A stretch of DNA of 64,000 nucleotides, taken from assembly GCA_027622715.1 (NCBI GenBank), contig JAQBYN010000001.1, positions 124,001-188,000 of the forward strand. The letters run 5' to 3'. This stretch comes from Pseudomonadota bacterium. Its GTDB lineage: Bacteria; Pseudomonadota; Alphaproteobacteria; SHVP01. Positions 36,698 to 45,134 of the stretch are shown piece after piece. The translations under genes were made by a program, and so were the position numbers. How positions within the stretch are numbered: the first letter of the stretch is position 1; each line of letters begins with the position of its first letter. The notes below the pieces were generated by a model. The model was not told where the DNA came from, made no database searches, and saw only the letters and a program-made list of their open reading frames with translations.

Positions 36698-37360
36698 ATG
36701 ACGGGCAACGAAGAACCGCACATCACGGCGCGGCTGCGCGCCTTACGCAAGCGTGCCGGCTATTCGATGGATGCCCTCGCGCAGGTTGTCGGCTATCGCG
36801 CGGCATCGGGTTATCAGCGCTACGAATCGGCGGCGCATTACCACAAGCCCTATCTCCCCACCGACCTGGTGCATCGTTTGCTCCAAGTGCTGGTCGGGCG
36901 CGGAAACCCGCCGGTAACCCAAACCGAAGTGCTGGAACTCGCTGGCCTCGCCAACATGGCTGGCGTCGCAGAACCCGTGTTCGAAGTGCCGTTGATCTCG
37001 TGGGTGCAGGCTGGCCATCTGACGGAAAGCGTCGAGCCGTCAGACTTCGGCGACGTGCGCGAACGGGTCGTGGTGCCCTATCGCCGCGAATCTCTATTTG
37101 CGCTGGAGGTGCGCGGCAACAGCATGAGCCGCGTCGCCCCCGACGGCAGTCTGATCGTCGTCGACTACTACGACCGCGAGTTGATGGACGGCAAGTGCTA
37201 CATCTTTCGCGTTGGCGGCGACACGACCTTCAAGCGCTACCGCGCCAACCCTGCGCGGCTCGAACCTGACAGCACCGAATCGGGGCACGACACCCTTTTC
37301 CCCCAAGACGGGATCGAAGTCGTCGGCCGCGTCGTACGGGTCATCATTTCCAATCCCTAA
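36698..37360 (+). CDS. XRE-type repressor with S24 (LexA-like) autoprotease domain
   Basis: 220 residues from ATG 36698, six bases after GGGGA; ATG 36677 is an alternative. The N-terminal helix-turn-helix is ARLRALRKRAGYSMDALAQVVGYRA. The C-terminal S24 peptidase has the cleavage site Ala105-Gly106 (SWVQAGHLTE), Ser142 (GNSMSRV) and Lys179 (TTFKRYR), complete and properly spaced. Such repressors self-cleave when RecA filaments form, so the region should respond to DNA damage. The upstream frame from 35972 to 36697 is not real coding. Confidence 0.87.
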   Translation: MTGNEEPHITARLRALRKRAGYSMDALAQVVGYRAASGYQRYESAAHYHKPYLPTDLVHRLLQVLVGRGNPPVTQTEVLELAGLANMAGVAEPVFEVPLISWVQAGHLTESVEPSDFGDVRERVVVPYRRESLFALEVRGNSMSRVAPDGSLIVVDYYDRELMDGKCYIFRVGGDTTFKRYRANPARLEPDSTESGHDTLFPQDGIEVVGRVVRVIISNP

Positions 37361-37392
37361 GGGAGGCCGCTCAAACTGAGCGGCAAACACGC

Positions 37393-37695
37393 ATGAGCGA
37401 AACCTCAAAATGGTCGCAAGCAGTACAGACCAAGAAGCATGAAGATGAGCGAGTGCGCGTCTCAGAATGGCGTTTTGCGCCCGGCGCCGCGACCGGCTGG
37501 CACCAGCATGCCTTCGACTATGTTGTGGTGCCGATGACGACGGGCCGTCTGTTGATCGAAACCAAACCCGGCGAAGAGGATTTCTACCGCGATCTCAGCG
37601 CCGGCGATCCTTACACCGGTCCTGCCGGGGTTGAGCACGACGTCATCAACGACAGCGACCAGGAAGTTGTCTTCATCGAGATCGAGCTCAAATAA
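37393..37695 (+). CDS. Cupin-domain protein
   Basis: 100 residues, single cupin barrel. The first metal motif is GAATGWHQHAFDYVVVPMTTG (two His at about 37 and 39), and the second half has PYTGPAGVEHDVINDSDQE with another His. The function is unknown; small cupins are often metal-dependent enzymes or binding proteins. It lies 32 bases after the repressor gene on the same strand and may share its transcript. Confidence 0.82.
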   Translation: MSETSKWSQAVQTKKHEDERVRVSEWRFAPGAATGWHQHAFDYVVVPMTTGRLLIETKPGEEDFYRDLSAGDPYTGPAGVEHDVINDSDQEVVFIEIELK

Positions 37696-37716
37696 AGGTC
37701 GTCTCTAGCCCGCTCG

Positions 37717-38625
37717 TCAACTCTCGACGGGCCTAACCGCCGTGCCATCTTGCTTGATCCGCGTTTCGCGAAACGCAATGTAGAGCGTCGACCCGAAGAT
37801 CACCGCTCCGCCCAGCCAAGTCCACAGGTCGGGAATTTCGGCAAACACCAGAAAACCCAAGACCGACGCCCAAATCAGCCGCAGAAAGTCATACGGCAAG
37901 ACGGCCGTCGCATCGGATTCCTTGAACGCTTGCGCCAGCGCAGAATGACCGATCCCGCCAAAAATGCCGATCAATGCCAGATACAGGTACATCTCGCCCG
38001 TGGGCCATTGCCAAAAGAACAACGCCGGGATTAACGAGAGCGGCGCCATGAACAAGCCCATGTAGACGGTGATCGTCAGGCTCGATTCGGTCCGCGACAG
38101 AATCTTGATGATGATCATCGAGCCCGCCCAGATACACGACGACGCAACTACCAGAAGGGCGCCGGTGTTCACCACCGCAAAGCCCGGGCGAATAACGATC
38201 CAGGCGCCGATAAAACCCGCGATCAGCGCGCCCCAGCGCCGCCACCCGGCCCGCTCGCGCAGAATGAATATGGCAAGGACCGTCGTGAACAACGGCGCCA
38301 TAAAGCTTAAAGCGATGTTTTGTGCCAGCGGCGCTAACGTAAGCGCGGTAAAGAAGAACAACATGCCGGTTGTCTGCAGCGACCCACGCAGCGCATGCAA
38401 CTTCAGTTGCGAGGTCCGCAGAACGCCAAAGCCATACCGAAACAGTAGTGGCGAGACAACGAGAAGTCCGAAAAAATTCCGGAAGAACGCCACCTCAAAA
38501 GGATGAAGATCTTCGGCAGCAAACCGTACGGTGACCTGCATCCCGGTAAAGAGCAGGGTTGATACCAACATAAAAAAAACGCCTCGTAGGCGCGTTGGAA
38601 CCGCGTTGAACTGACCGAATGCCAT
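37717..38625 (-). CDS. EamA/DMT-family transporter
   Basis: 302 residues, ten predicted helices in two EamA repeats. The start is RLRGVFFMLVSTLLFTGMQV, then HPFEVAFFRNFFGLLVVSPL, and the second repeat reads YLALIGIFGGIGHSALAQAF and ATAVLPYDFLRLIWASVLGFLVF. Members export metabolites or drugs; the substrate is not readable. It converges with the cupin gene and diverges from the cyclase. Confidence 0.85.
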   Translation of the reverse strand: MAFGQFNAVPTRLRGVFFMLVSTLLFTGMQVTVRFAAEDLHPFEVAFFRNFFGLLVVSPLLFRYGFGVLRTSQLKLHALRGSLQTTGMLFFFTALTLAPLAQNIALSFMAPLFTTVLAIFILRERAGWRRWGALIAGFIGAWIVIRPGFAVVNTGALLVVASSCIWAGSMIIIKILSRTESSLTITVYMGLFMAPLSLIPALFFWQWPTGEMYLYLALIGIFGGIGHSALAQAFKESDATAVLPYDFLRLIWASVLGFLVFAEIPDLWTWLGGAVIFGSTLYIAFRETRIKQDGTAVRPVES

Positions 38626-38748
38626 GGGCGCTCAACCTATCACAGCGCACCGGTCGGACAATCGCCGAAAAAGTTGGTGCATCGCCGCGACGTCTCCGAG
38701 AACACTGCGCCCAGACGGACTATGCTTGACCCGAAGGAGCAAAAAAAA

Positions 38749-40107
38749 ATGAAACCATTCAGGGCAGCACGATTGCCTATGCCAGCGCCGGTGGCCGCGG
38801 CCCTACGTGCCGAAGAAATTGCCGGGCAACGGCTCTTCGGTTATGCGCGCTTTGCGGTGTTGGTCGGATTAACCATCGTCACACTGGGCCTGCAACCGGC
38901 ACCGTACGGCTACTACAACCTCGGGCCGATCGTCCTAATCGCGCTGGTTGGCGCGGTTCCGTTTTTCCTCCCGCACGCGGTGAAGCGACGCGGATTGCCC
39001 TATCTGTTCTTCGCCCTCGACGTGGTGCTGGTCACGCTCTGGATGTGGGTTTTTAACCCGATCATATGGGATGGCTTGGTACCGGAGATGCTTTTTGCCT
39101 GGGGTGTGGTCACCTTCTATTTCCTCCTCATCGTTCTCGCTGCCCTTTCGTATGATCCAAAACTACCGTTGTGGACCGGGGCGCTCAGCGCCGTCGCTAT
39201 TCTCGTTGTGTATGGCCTGGTTGCATCGCGCGATGGCGCCGTCGACAGCATGTTGTTGATGCTCAACGCGGGCAATCTGCCACCCGATTACGATCAGATT
39301 TCGCCGGCGGAACGCTTCGCCTTTGCGGCGATCCCACGCATTCTCGAAGCGGCCGTATTGCTTCTCGCCGCGTGTGTCGTCGCCGTGGCGGTTCAACGTT
39401 CCCGACGCCTCGTCGTTCGAGAGGCCGAAGCGGCACGCGGCCGCGCCAATCTCTCCCGGTATTTCTCTCCCGCGATTGTCGACGAACTGCTCACGACCGA
39501 CGCGCCCCTGGGCACGGTGCGGACACAGCCGGTAGCGGTGCTTTTTGCCGACATCGTTGGTTTCACCCGAATCGCGGAAACGCAAAGCGCCCAGGATGTG
39601 ATCGACCTGTTGCGTGGGTTTCACCAGCGCATGGAGAACGCCGTGTTCGCCCATGGCGGCACGCTCGATAAGTTCTTAGGCGACGGCCTGATGGCGACTT
39701 TCGGCACGCCGCGAACCGGCCTAAAGGACACGATCAACGCCCTCGCCTGCCTGCGCGCCATGCTTGCCGCCATCGACCTGTGGAATGCTGAGCGCGCCGC
39801 CAGCGGTGCCAGCACCCCACTGCGCCTTTCCATCGGGTTACACTTTGGCATGGTCGTCCTGGGCGACATCGGGTCCGAACGTCAGCTCGAATTCGCAGTC
39901 GTCGGTGATGTCGTCAACGTCGCAAGCCGGCTTGAGGAATTGACCCGAACGATGAACGTGCGAGCGGTTGTCAGCGAGGCATTTGTGCAGGCCCTGCACG
40001 AACAGGCTGGTTCCGACGCAAACGCGCTCTTGGCCGGCGTCGCAGTCCAGCCACCGCAGATTCTTCGTGGCCGTAGCGAAGCCGTGGCGGTTCGCACCCT
40101 TGCCTAA
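38749..40107 (+). CDS. Membrane-bound class III adenylate/guanylate cyclase
   Basis: 452 residues from ATG 38749, with an AAGGAG site about ten bases upstream; the frame extends back to 38674. About five to six helices occupy residues 25-225. The cyclase domain (about 250-420) has both metal Asp (FADIVGFTRI and LDKFLGDGLMATF), the Lys, and the transition-state Asn and Arg in VVGDVVNVASRLE. All catalytic residues are present, so it should be active, making cAMP. It contrasts with two degenerate cyclase domains elsewhere in the window. Confidence 0.87.
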   Translation: MKPFRAARLPMPAPVAAALRAEEIAGQRLFGYARFAVLVGLTIVTLGLQPAPYGYYNLGPIVLIALVGAVPFFLPHAVKRRGLPYLFFALDVVLVTLWMWVFNPIIWDGLVPEMLFAWGVVTFYFLLIVLAALSYDPKLPLWTGALSAVAILVVYGLVASRDGAVDSMLLMLNAGNLPPDYDQISPAERFAFAAIPRILEAAVLLLAACVVAVAVQRSRRLVVREAEAARGRANLSRYFSPAIVDELLTTDAPLGTVRTQPVAVLFADIVGFTRIAETQSAQDVIDLLRGFHQRMENAVFAHGGTLDKFLGDGLMATFGTPRTGLKDTINALACLRAMLAAIDLWNAERAASGASTPLRLSIGLHFGMVVLGDIGSERQLEFAVVGDVVNVASRLEELTRTMNVRAVVSEAFVQALHEQAGSDANALLAGVAVQPPQILRGRSEAVAVRTLA

Positions 40108-40215
40108 GGACCTCCAAGTCACCAGACTCATAGTAGGCGACACCCGCGTTGATCACGGTCAAGGCGCGGTTGCCGCGGCCCGCGTTTAGTGTAGCGACTG
40201 TAAAGGAGTACCAGC

Positions 40216-40560
40216 ATGGAGACCCCCCTTCAGATCACTTTCCACAACATTGACCCCTCCCCCGCGCTGGAGACGACCATGCGAGAGCGCGTTGCTAAAC
40301 TCGAACAGTTCTACGACCGAATTACCAGTTGCCGCGTCACCTTCGATGCACCGCACCAGCACAAGACCCACGGCAAGCGCTATCAGGTCCGAATCGACAT
40401 CGCTTTACCGGACGGGGCCGAAGTCGTCGTCGACCGCAACCACGAGAAAGACGGCGGCCACGAAGACCCGCAAGTCGCGATCCGCGACGCATTCGGCGCG
40501 GCCGAGCGCCAACTCAAAGCCTTTGCCGATAAACACCGCCGCGGCCACGCCAGCGGCTGA
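40216..40560 (+). CDS. hpf: Short ribosome hibernation factor (HPF/RaiA family)
   Basis: 114 residues with only the N-terminal ribosome-binding domain: LQITFHNIDPSPALETTMRE, EQFYDRITSCRVTFDAP, and RYQVRIDIALPDGAEVVV. Long HPF proteins (about 180-200 residues) are usual in alphaproteobacteria; this one lacks the dimerising C-terminal domain. The ATG follows AAAGGAG. A second, long HPF elsewhere in the genome is likely but cannot be seen. Confidence 0.85.
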   Translation: METPLQITFHNIDPSPALETTMRERVAKLEQFYDRITSCRVTFDAPHQHKTHGKRYQVRIDIALPDGAEVVVDRNHEKDGGHEDPQVAIRDAFGAAERQLKAFADKHRRGHASG

Positions 40561-40569
40561 CGACCCAGC

Positions 40570-41409
40570 CTAATCCGCGTCGAGAAATTCCCGCAAAATC
40601 GGCGCGACCGCCTGGAAACGGACCAACAGCATCTCGCGCCCCCACTCCGGCAAGTCCACCATCCGGCCATTGCGAATAAAGGGCCGCGCACGCGCCGTCG
40701 GCGCCCACAAGTCGTCCTGCGCGTGCAAGATCAACACCGGTTGGCTGACGCGTGGCAGGGCGTCACGATGTTGGTAGCCGAACGCCGCATGATGCCCGTG
40801 CCACACGTGGGCGCCCGCCCGCAGCGACTCGGCAACCTCTAGCAAAACTGCGTCCAACGGTGTGTCGGCACCGCGCTGGTGCATGGCCCACGCCCAACGC
40901 GCCAAGATGTGCTCGCCGTCCCCGCCAAAGCGCTCGACCGCCACGTCCTGCTGCTGCAACGCGTCAAGTTCGGCGGCCGCGTAAACCGGCGCGGCATTTA
41001 GAACGACGCGGCGCACCCGCTCGGGGTTTTGCAACGCACATTCGACGGCAATCTTGGCGCCGGTATGATCACCAAAAACATCGACCTGGGGCAACGAAAG
41101 CGCGTCGATCAGGTCGCCCATTGCGCCCGCATAATCGGCAATCGACGGTGCATGCGATGGCGGGTCGGACGCACCGAACCCCGGGGTGTCGACGGCGATT
41201 GCAACGCGGTCGCGGCCCATTTCACCGATTAGGCCTTCGTAACAGCGCCCAGATGTCGGCGTCTGGTGAAACACCAGCAGCGGCGGAAACCGCGGCGCGC
41301 TCGGCGCCGCGATCCGGTAGTGCAGTTGGCCAAAGCGGCACGGCGCATAGGCGCGTCGCAGCCCGGGTGGGACGGCCCACACGTCGATGCTGTTTTTGCT
41401 CGCCGCCAT
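40570..41409 (-). CDS. Alpha/beta-hydrolase with G-D-H-T-G elbow (single domain)
   Basis: 279 residues, one alpha/beta-hydrolase domain. It begins with YAPCRFGQLHYRIA, then FHQTPTSGRCYEGL (about 48-60, replacing the usual HG oxyanion motif) and AVDTPGFGASDPP (about 72-84). The nucleophile elbow is G113-D-His115-T-G117. So the Ser of G-x-S-x-G is replaced by His. A cap domain has WHGHHAAFGY. The C-terminus lacks the usual catalytic His motif. Last gene of a three-gene minus-strand operon, seven bases after the next one; a closely similar pattern appears in all five domains there. Activity unknown. Confidence 0.85.
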   Translation of the reverse strand: MAASKNSIDVWAVPPGLRRAYAPCRFGQLHYRIAAPSAPRFPPLLVFHQTPTSGRCYEGLIGEMGRDRVAIAVDTPGFGASDPPSHAPSIADYAGAMGDLIDALSLPQVDVFGDHTGAKIAVECALQNPERVRRVVLNAAPVYAAAELDALQQQDVAVERFGGDGEHILARWAWAMHQRGADTPLDAVLLEVAESLRAGAHVWHGHHAAFGYQHRDALPRVSQPVLILHAQDDLWAPTARARPFIRNGRMVDLPEWGREMLLVRFQAVAPILREFLDAD

Positions 41410-41416
41410 GGATGGC

Positions 41417-43123
41417 CTAGGCGTCGTAAAAGCTGCGCAAGTATCCGGCTATTTCGTCGGCCTGTGTCTCCATGAAGCCATAACTGTATTGCAGCAAGTC
41501 GATGAGCTGCGCGTTCTTCAGCAGCGGCTTGGCCCGCAACGTGTTCTCTTCCAACCCATCCTTGGGCCGGAAAACCAGCATGGGCTGGTCTATCTTGGGC
41601 AGGACCGGGTCCATGTCGTAGGAAAACACGGCGTGGTGGCCCCAATGGCCGAACGGTCCGCCCCTCAGGGTCTCGACGAAATTGCGCTCCACATCGCGCA
41701 TACCCATGGCGGGACCGTAGATCCGAACCATCGACTCCCAACGCTTTTTCAAATGGGCCGCGTCGGCCGTCGGCGCTTCGTACACCGAATGCGCAACCTT
41801 TTCCGCCCGTTCATCGGCATTGAAATACGGCACCGTATTCAACGCGACTTTTCTGATCAACGCCGGATAGCGCGCCGCCAAATCGATCGCAATCACGGCC
41901 CCGGTGTGGTCACCCATAAGGTCGATCGGACCGGCACCGGCAACCGCTTTGGTCACGTCGGTCATGATATCGGCAAGGTCGGCAATTGTAGGCAATTTCT
42001 GCGGCGCTTCGGATTCGCCAAACCCCGGAATGTCTGCAGCGAAGGCCAAACGATCTTTGCCGAGGCGCACCAACAACGGCTCGAAGTTGCGGCTCGAAAC
42101 CGGGCTCATGTGCAAACAAAGCACGGGGACCTTTGTCGTCCGACCGGGGTCGACGACACGCACATGAACCTGCTTCGCGCGGCTGTCGATAAACCGTCGC
42201 CGCACCGGCTTCGCGACAAGTGCTGGTGCGGCGGGCGCTTGGCGCGGCGCGGCACGGGGTTGCGTGTCGTCCGCCGGACCGTCGAGAAAGTCGCGGAGGA
42301 TCTTCGCCAGCTCGGTCGAATGCTGCGAAATCGCGCCCATCCCAAACTGCCGCAATTCCAAAATGGTGCCGTTCTTGAGATAGGGCTTGCTCGCCATTGT
42401 CGCGTCCCACAGCCCGTCGTCGGGGCACAGAACGAGAATCGGCTGACTGACATGCGGCAGATTGTCCGAATGTTTGACAGCAAACGCGGCGTTGTGGCCG
42501 TACCAAGCGAGATCCAACCCCCGCAAGCTTTCGCAAAAATCGCGGTTATACAGTTCCATCGGCGCGTCGGGCTTGTACGACCCTTTGGTACCTTTCCACC
42601 GATGAAGAATGTGGCTGCCGTCTTGTGGCACGATGTCCTTGGGCCGCTCGGCTTCAAGATGGGTCATCATCTCGGCCATCTTTTCGGGCGAGTAGACCGG
42701 GCAAGCGTTGAATACCAGGCGGCGTACCAATTGCGGTCGCTGCAACGCGAGCTCTACGCCGACTTTTGCACCGGTGTGGTCGCCAAAAACGTCCACCTCG
42801 TCGAGCTTCAGCGCATCCATAAAACTGGCCACCGCAGCGGCATAATCGGCAATCGTCGGCGGCGCGGGCGGTGCATCGGAATCGCCAAAGCCCGGCGTGT
42901 CGACGGCGATCGCGATACGATCGCGCCCCATCTCGGAGACCAGCCCCTCAAAAGGTCGGCCTGAAGACGGGCTCTGATGAAAAAAGATAATCGGCGGGTG
43001 TGCCGCAGCGGCGCCATCCGTTGGCACCGCGATGCGATAATGCATCTGGCCATAGCGACCGTCGACATAGGCGCGTTTGACGTTGTCAGGTTTGCGCCAG
43101 TAAAGCGCGGCGTCTCCGATCAT
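41417..43123 (-). CDS. Tandem alpha/beta-hydrolase with two G-D-H-T-G elbows
   Basis: 568 residues made of two paralogous hydrolase domains (about 10-282 and 310-568) joined by a Pro/Ala-rich linker (QPRAAPRQAPAAPALVAKP). Domain one: FHQSPSSGRPFEGL, AVDTPGFGDSD, elbow G114-D-His116-T-G118, and QHSTEL near the end. Domain two: LHMSPVSSRNFEPL, AADIPGFGESE, elbow G404-D-His406-T-G408. The cap motifs AWYGHNAAFAV and HWGHHAVFSY match each other. I do not know an enzyme with this fused form. The substrate is unknown; both elbows carry His at the nucleophile position. Confidence 0.85.
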   Translation of the reverse strand: MIGDAALYWRKPDNVKRAYVDGRYGQMHYRIAVPTDGAAAAHPPIIFFHQSPSSGRPFEGLVSEMGRDRIAIAVDTPGFGDSDAPPAPPTIADYAAAVASFMDALKLDEVDVFGDHTGAKVGVELALQRPQLVRRLVFNACPVYSPEKMAEMMTHLEAERPKDIVPQDGSHILHRWKGTKGSYKPDAPMELYNRDFCESLRGLDLAWYGHNAAFAVKHSDNLPHVSQPILVLCPDDGLWDATMASKPYLKNGTILELRQFGMGAISQHSTELAKILRDFLDGPADDTQPRAAPRQAPAAPALVAKPVRRRFIDSRAKQVHVRVVDPGRTTKVPVLCLHMSPVSSRNFEPLLVRLGKDRLAFAADIPGFGESEAPQKLPTIADLADIMTDVTKAVAGAGPIDLMGDHTGAVIAIDLAARYPALIRKVALNTVPYFNADERAEKVAHSVYEAPTADAAHLKKRWESMVRIYGPAMGMRDVERNFVETLRGGPFGHWGHHAVFSYDMDPVLPKIDQPMLVFRPKDGLEENTLRAKPLLKNAQLIDLLQYSYGFMETQADEIAGYLRSFYDA

Positions 43124-43298
43124 CCGACTCCCTCCCCTGTATTGTTGGCCCCGCTTGGGGCTCAGGGAGAATAGGCGGCGGAAACCGCGGGGGCGAGTCC
43201 TCTCGGACGCACTGCCCGGGGCGGCACTATCGCAAGATTACCGGGAGTCTAACGCGCCCGGTCCCGCGACGGAAATCACGTTCTCTGTCCCCAAACGT

Positions 43299-45035
43299 CT
43301 AGCTGCGCAAAAACCCATCAATATCGCGGGCGACCTCAGCGACCCGGTCTTCCAGCATCGAATTGCCAAGTCCGGCATATTCCTTGTAGCGGCCATTGCG
43401 CAACAGAGCCGCGCCCCGCCGGCTCGGTTCAATCAAACTGTCCTCATCCGAACACATCAACAGTATCTCTCGTTCGATATGCGGCAGAACCTCGCCCAGT
43501 AGATACATGTTGGCGGCACGTGGCCCCCACCACATGCACGGCCCGGCACGAATCGTCTCGAAGAACCGAAACGCAATTTGATCCGATGTCAGCTTGCCGC
43601 GGTTCAAATTTTGGTAGCGTTCCCACAGCGCGGCGTAATGGCTGCCATCTTCCTGAACGTCAATCGTACCCATCTTGCTTTGCCAGCTCTGCTGTTCCTC
43701 GGCCGAGTAAACGCCGGCGGTGTTCATAACGATCCGGCGCACCAGATCGGGCCGCTGATGGGCCAGTTCGATCGCAACCTTGGTGCCGGTGTGATCGCCC
43801 AACAAGTCGACGGTCTCGAATGTCATCCCGTCGATCATTGAGGCCATCGCCCGCGCATAACCCGGCACGTCCAGGCGTTGCGCCGGTTTGTAAGATTCCC
43901 CATAGCCGGGCGTGTCTGGTGCAAACACCTGGCGGTCGGCTGATAAGGCGGCCAGCAGCGCCTCGAAGTAGTGGCCCGAGCGCGGGCTCATGTGAAAACA
44001 AAACAGCGGCGGCGCCGTAGCGCCCAATCTGCCGGCCGCCCGCAAATGAATTTGGCCGGCCGACGAATTGGCGAACAGACGGTTGATGCCGAGCCCGTCG
44101 TCGGTCCCCGAGACAACAACCGGCGGCGCAGCCATTGCCGGCTCATCGTCGAAAAATTTGCGCAGCATCGCGGTGAGCGTCTCGGCGTGCTGCGATATTG
44201 CGCCAACCCGCCAGTCGGCCCGATGAACCAGCTCCCCGTCCGGGACTAGTTTCGCCGCCCGGTGTGTTTCTTCCCACAGTCCGTCATTTGCCGAGACCAT
44301 CAGTATCGGTTGTTTGACCTGTGGCAGCGCGTCGGCAAACGAATAGCCATAAGCCGCCTGATAACCCCACCAGGCTTTGTCGCGCGTGCGCAAGGATTCG
44401 GCGAAGTCTCGGTCGACTAAAGCGAGCGGCGCATCGCCCGCATAGTGCGTCCTTAGGCTGTGCCATTTCTTCGCGAGAAATGCCCCATCCTCGGGCAGCG
44501 GCACGCCAGCCTCGCGAATTTTTTCCGCTAACAAATCGCGCTGGGCGTTGCGCTGATCCGCGCTGTACACCGGGGCGCCGTATAGAACCAGTTTGCGCAC
44601 CAGCTGTGGCTGCTGGCGGGCGATCTCAACCGCAATTTTCGCCCCGGTATGGTCACCAACAATATCCACCCGGCCGATTCCAAGTCCGGCGATTACCGTC
44701 GCAATCGCCTCGGCATACTCAGCGATACCCACCGGTTCGTCGGGCCTGTCTGAGTCGCCGAAACCTGGTGTGTCCGGTGCAATCGCCACGCGAGTCTGGC
44801 CAAGGCGCGCGAGAACGCCCTCCCATGCCCGGCCTGACGACGGCGTTTGGTGGAGTAGAACAACTGCTGGGCGCTCCGGCACCTCGGGCTGCGCATAGCG
44901 AAAATGGAAATGCCCGAACGGCCCCGCGACATAGGCCCGGCGCACGCCTTTGGGTGCACGCCAATAGCCAAGCAACGCCTCAAGCGTGGCTGCGTCGTCG
45001 GGCCAACCGGTTTTCTCAGAGGATCCGACGTTCAT
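43299..45035 (-). CDS. Tandem alpha/beta-hydrolase with two G-D-H-T-G elbows (paralogue)
   Basis: 578 residues from ATG 45035, which has GGGGAG six bases upstream; the frame extends to a GTG at 45056. It has the same two-domain build as its neighbour. Domain one: LHQTPSSGRAWEGV, PDTPGFGDSDRP, elbow G127-D-His129-T-G131, cap AWWGYQAAYGY, QHAETL. Domain two: FHMSPRSGHYFEAL, PDTPGYGESYKP, elbow G413-D-His415-T-G417, cap MWWGPRAANMY. It is first in the operon; the 175-base gap to the next gene holds a GC hairpin (around 43148-43161) and no gene. It diverges from psuK over about 100 bases. Confidence 0.85.
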   Translation of the reverse strand: MNVGSSEKTGWPDDAATLEALLGYWRAPKGVRRAYVAGPFGHFHFRYAQPEVPERPAVVLLHQTPSSGRAWEGVLARLGQTRVAIAPDTPGFGDSDRPDEPVGIAEYAEAIATVIAGLGIGRVDIVGDHTGAKIAVEIARQQPQLVRKLVLYGAPVYSADQRNAQRDLLAEKIREAGVPLPEDGAFLAKKWHSLRTHYAGDAPLALVDRDFAESLRTRDKAWWGYQAAYGYSFADALPQVKQPILMVSANDGLWEETHRAAKLVPDGELVHRADWRVGAISQHAETLTAMLRKFFDDEPAMAAPPVVVSGTDDGLGINRLFANSSAGQIHLRAAGRLGATAPPLFCFHMSPRSGHYFEALLAALSADRQVFAPDTPGYGESYKPAQRLDVPGYARAMASMIDGMTFETVDLLGDHTGTKVAIELAHQRPDLVRRIVMNTAGVYSAEEQQSWQSKMGTIDVQEDGSHYAALWERYQNLNRGKLTSDQIAFRFFETIRAGPCMWWGPRAANMYLLGEVLPHIEREILLMCSDEDSLIEPSRRGAALLRNGRYKEYAGLGNSMLEDRVAEVARDIDGFLRS

Positions 45036-45134
45036 CTGGTTCTCCCCGGGCGTCACCCCAACAGACGACGGGCTTGCCTCACGCGCGCCCCTACTCTAGT
45101 CACGAACAACGCAAACCAACAGTTCGGATCCGCC

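Noticed and set aside
43148-43161. GC hairpin between the two tandem-hydrolase genes as terminator
   Set aside because: A five-pair stem with no T-run on the coding strand; it may reduce but probably does not end transcription.
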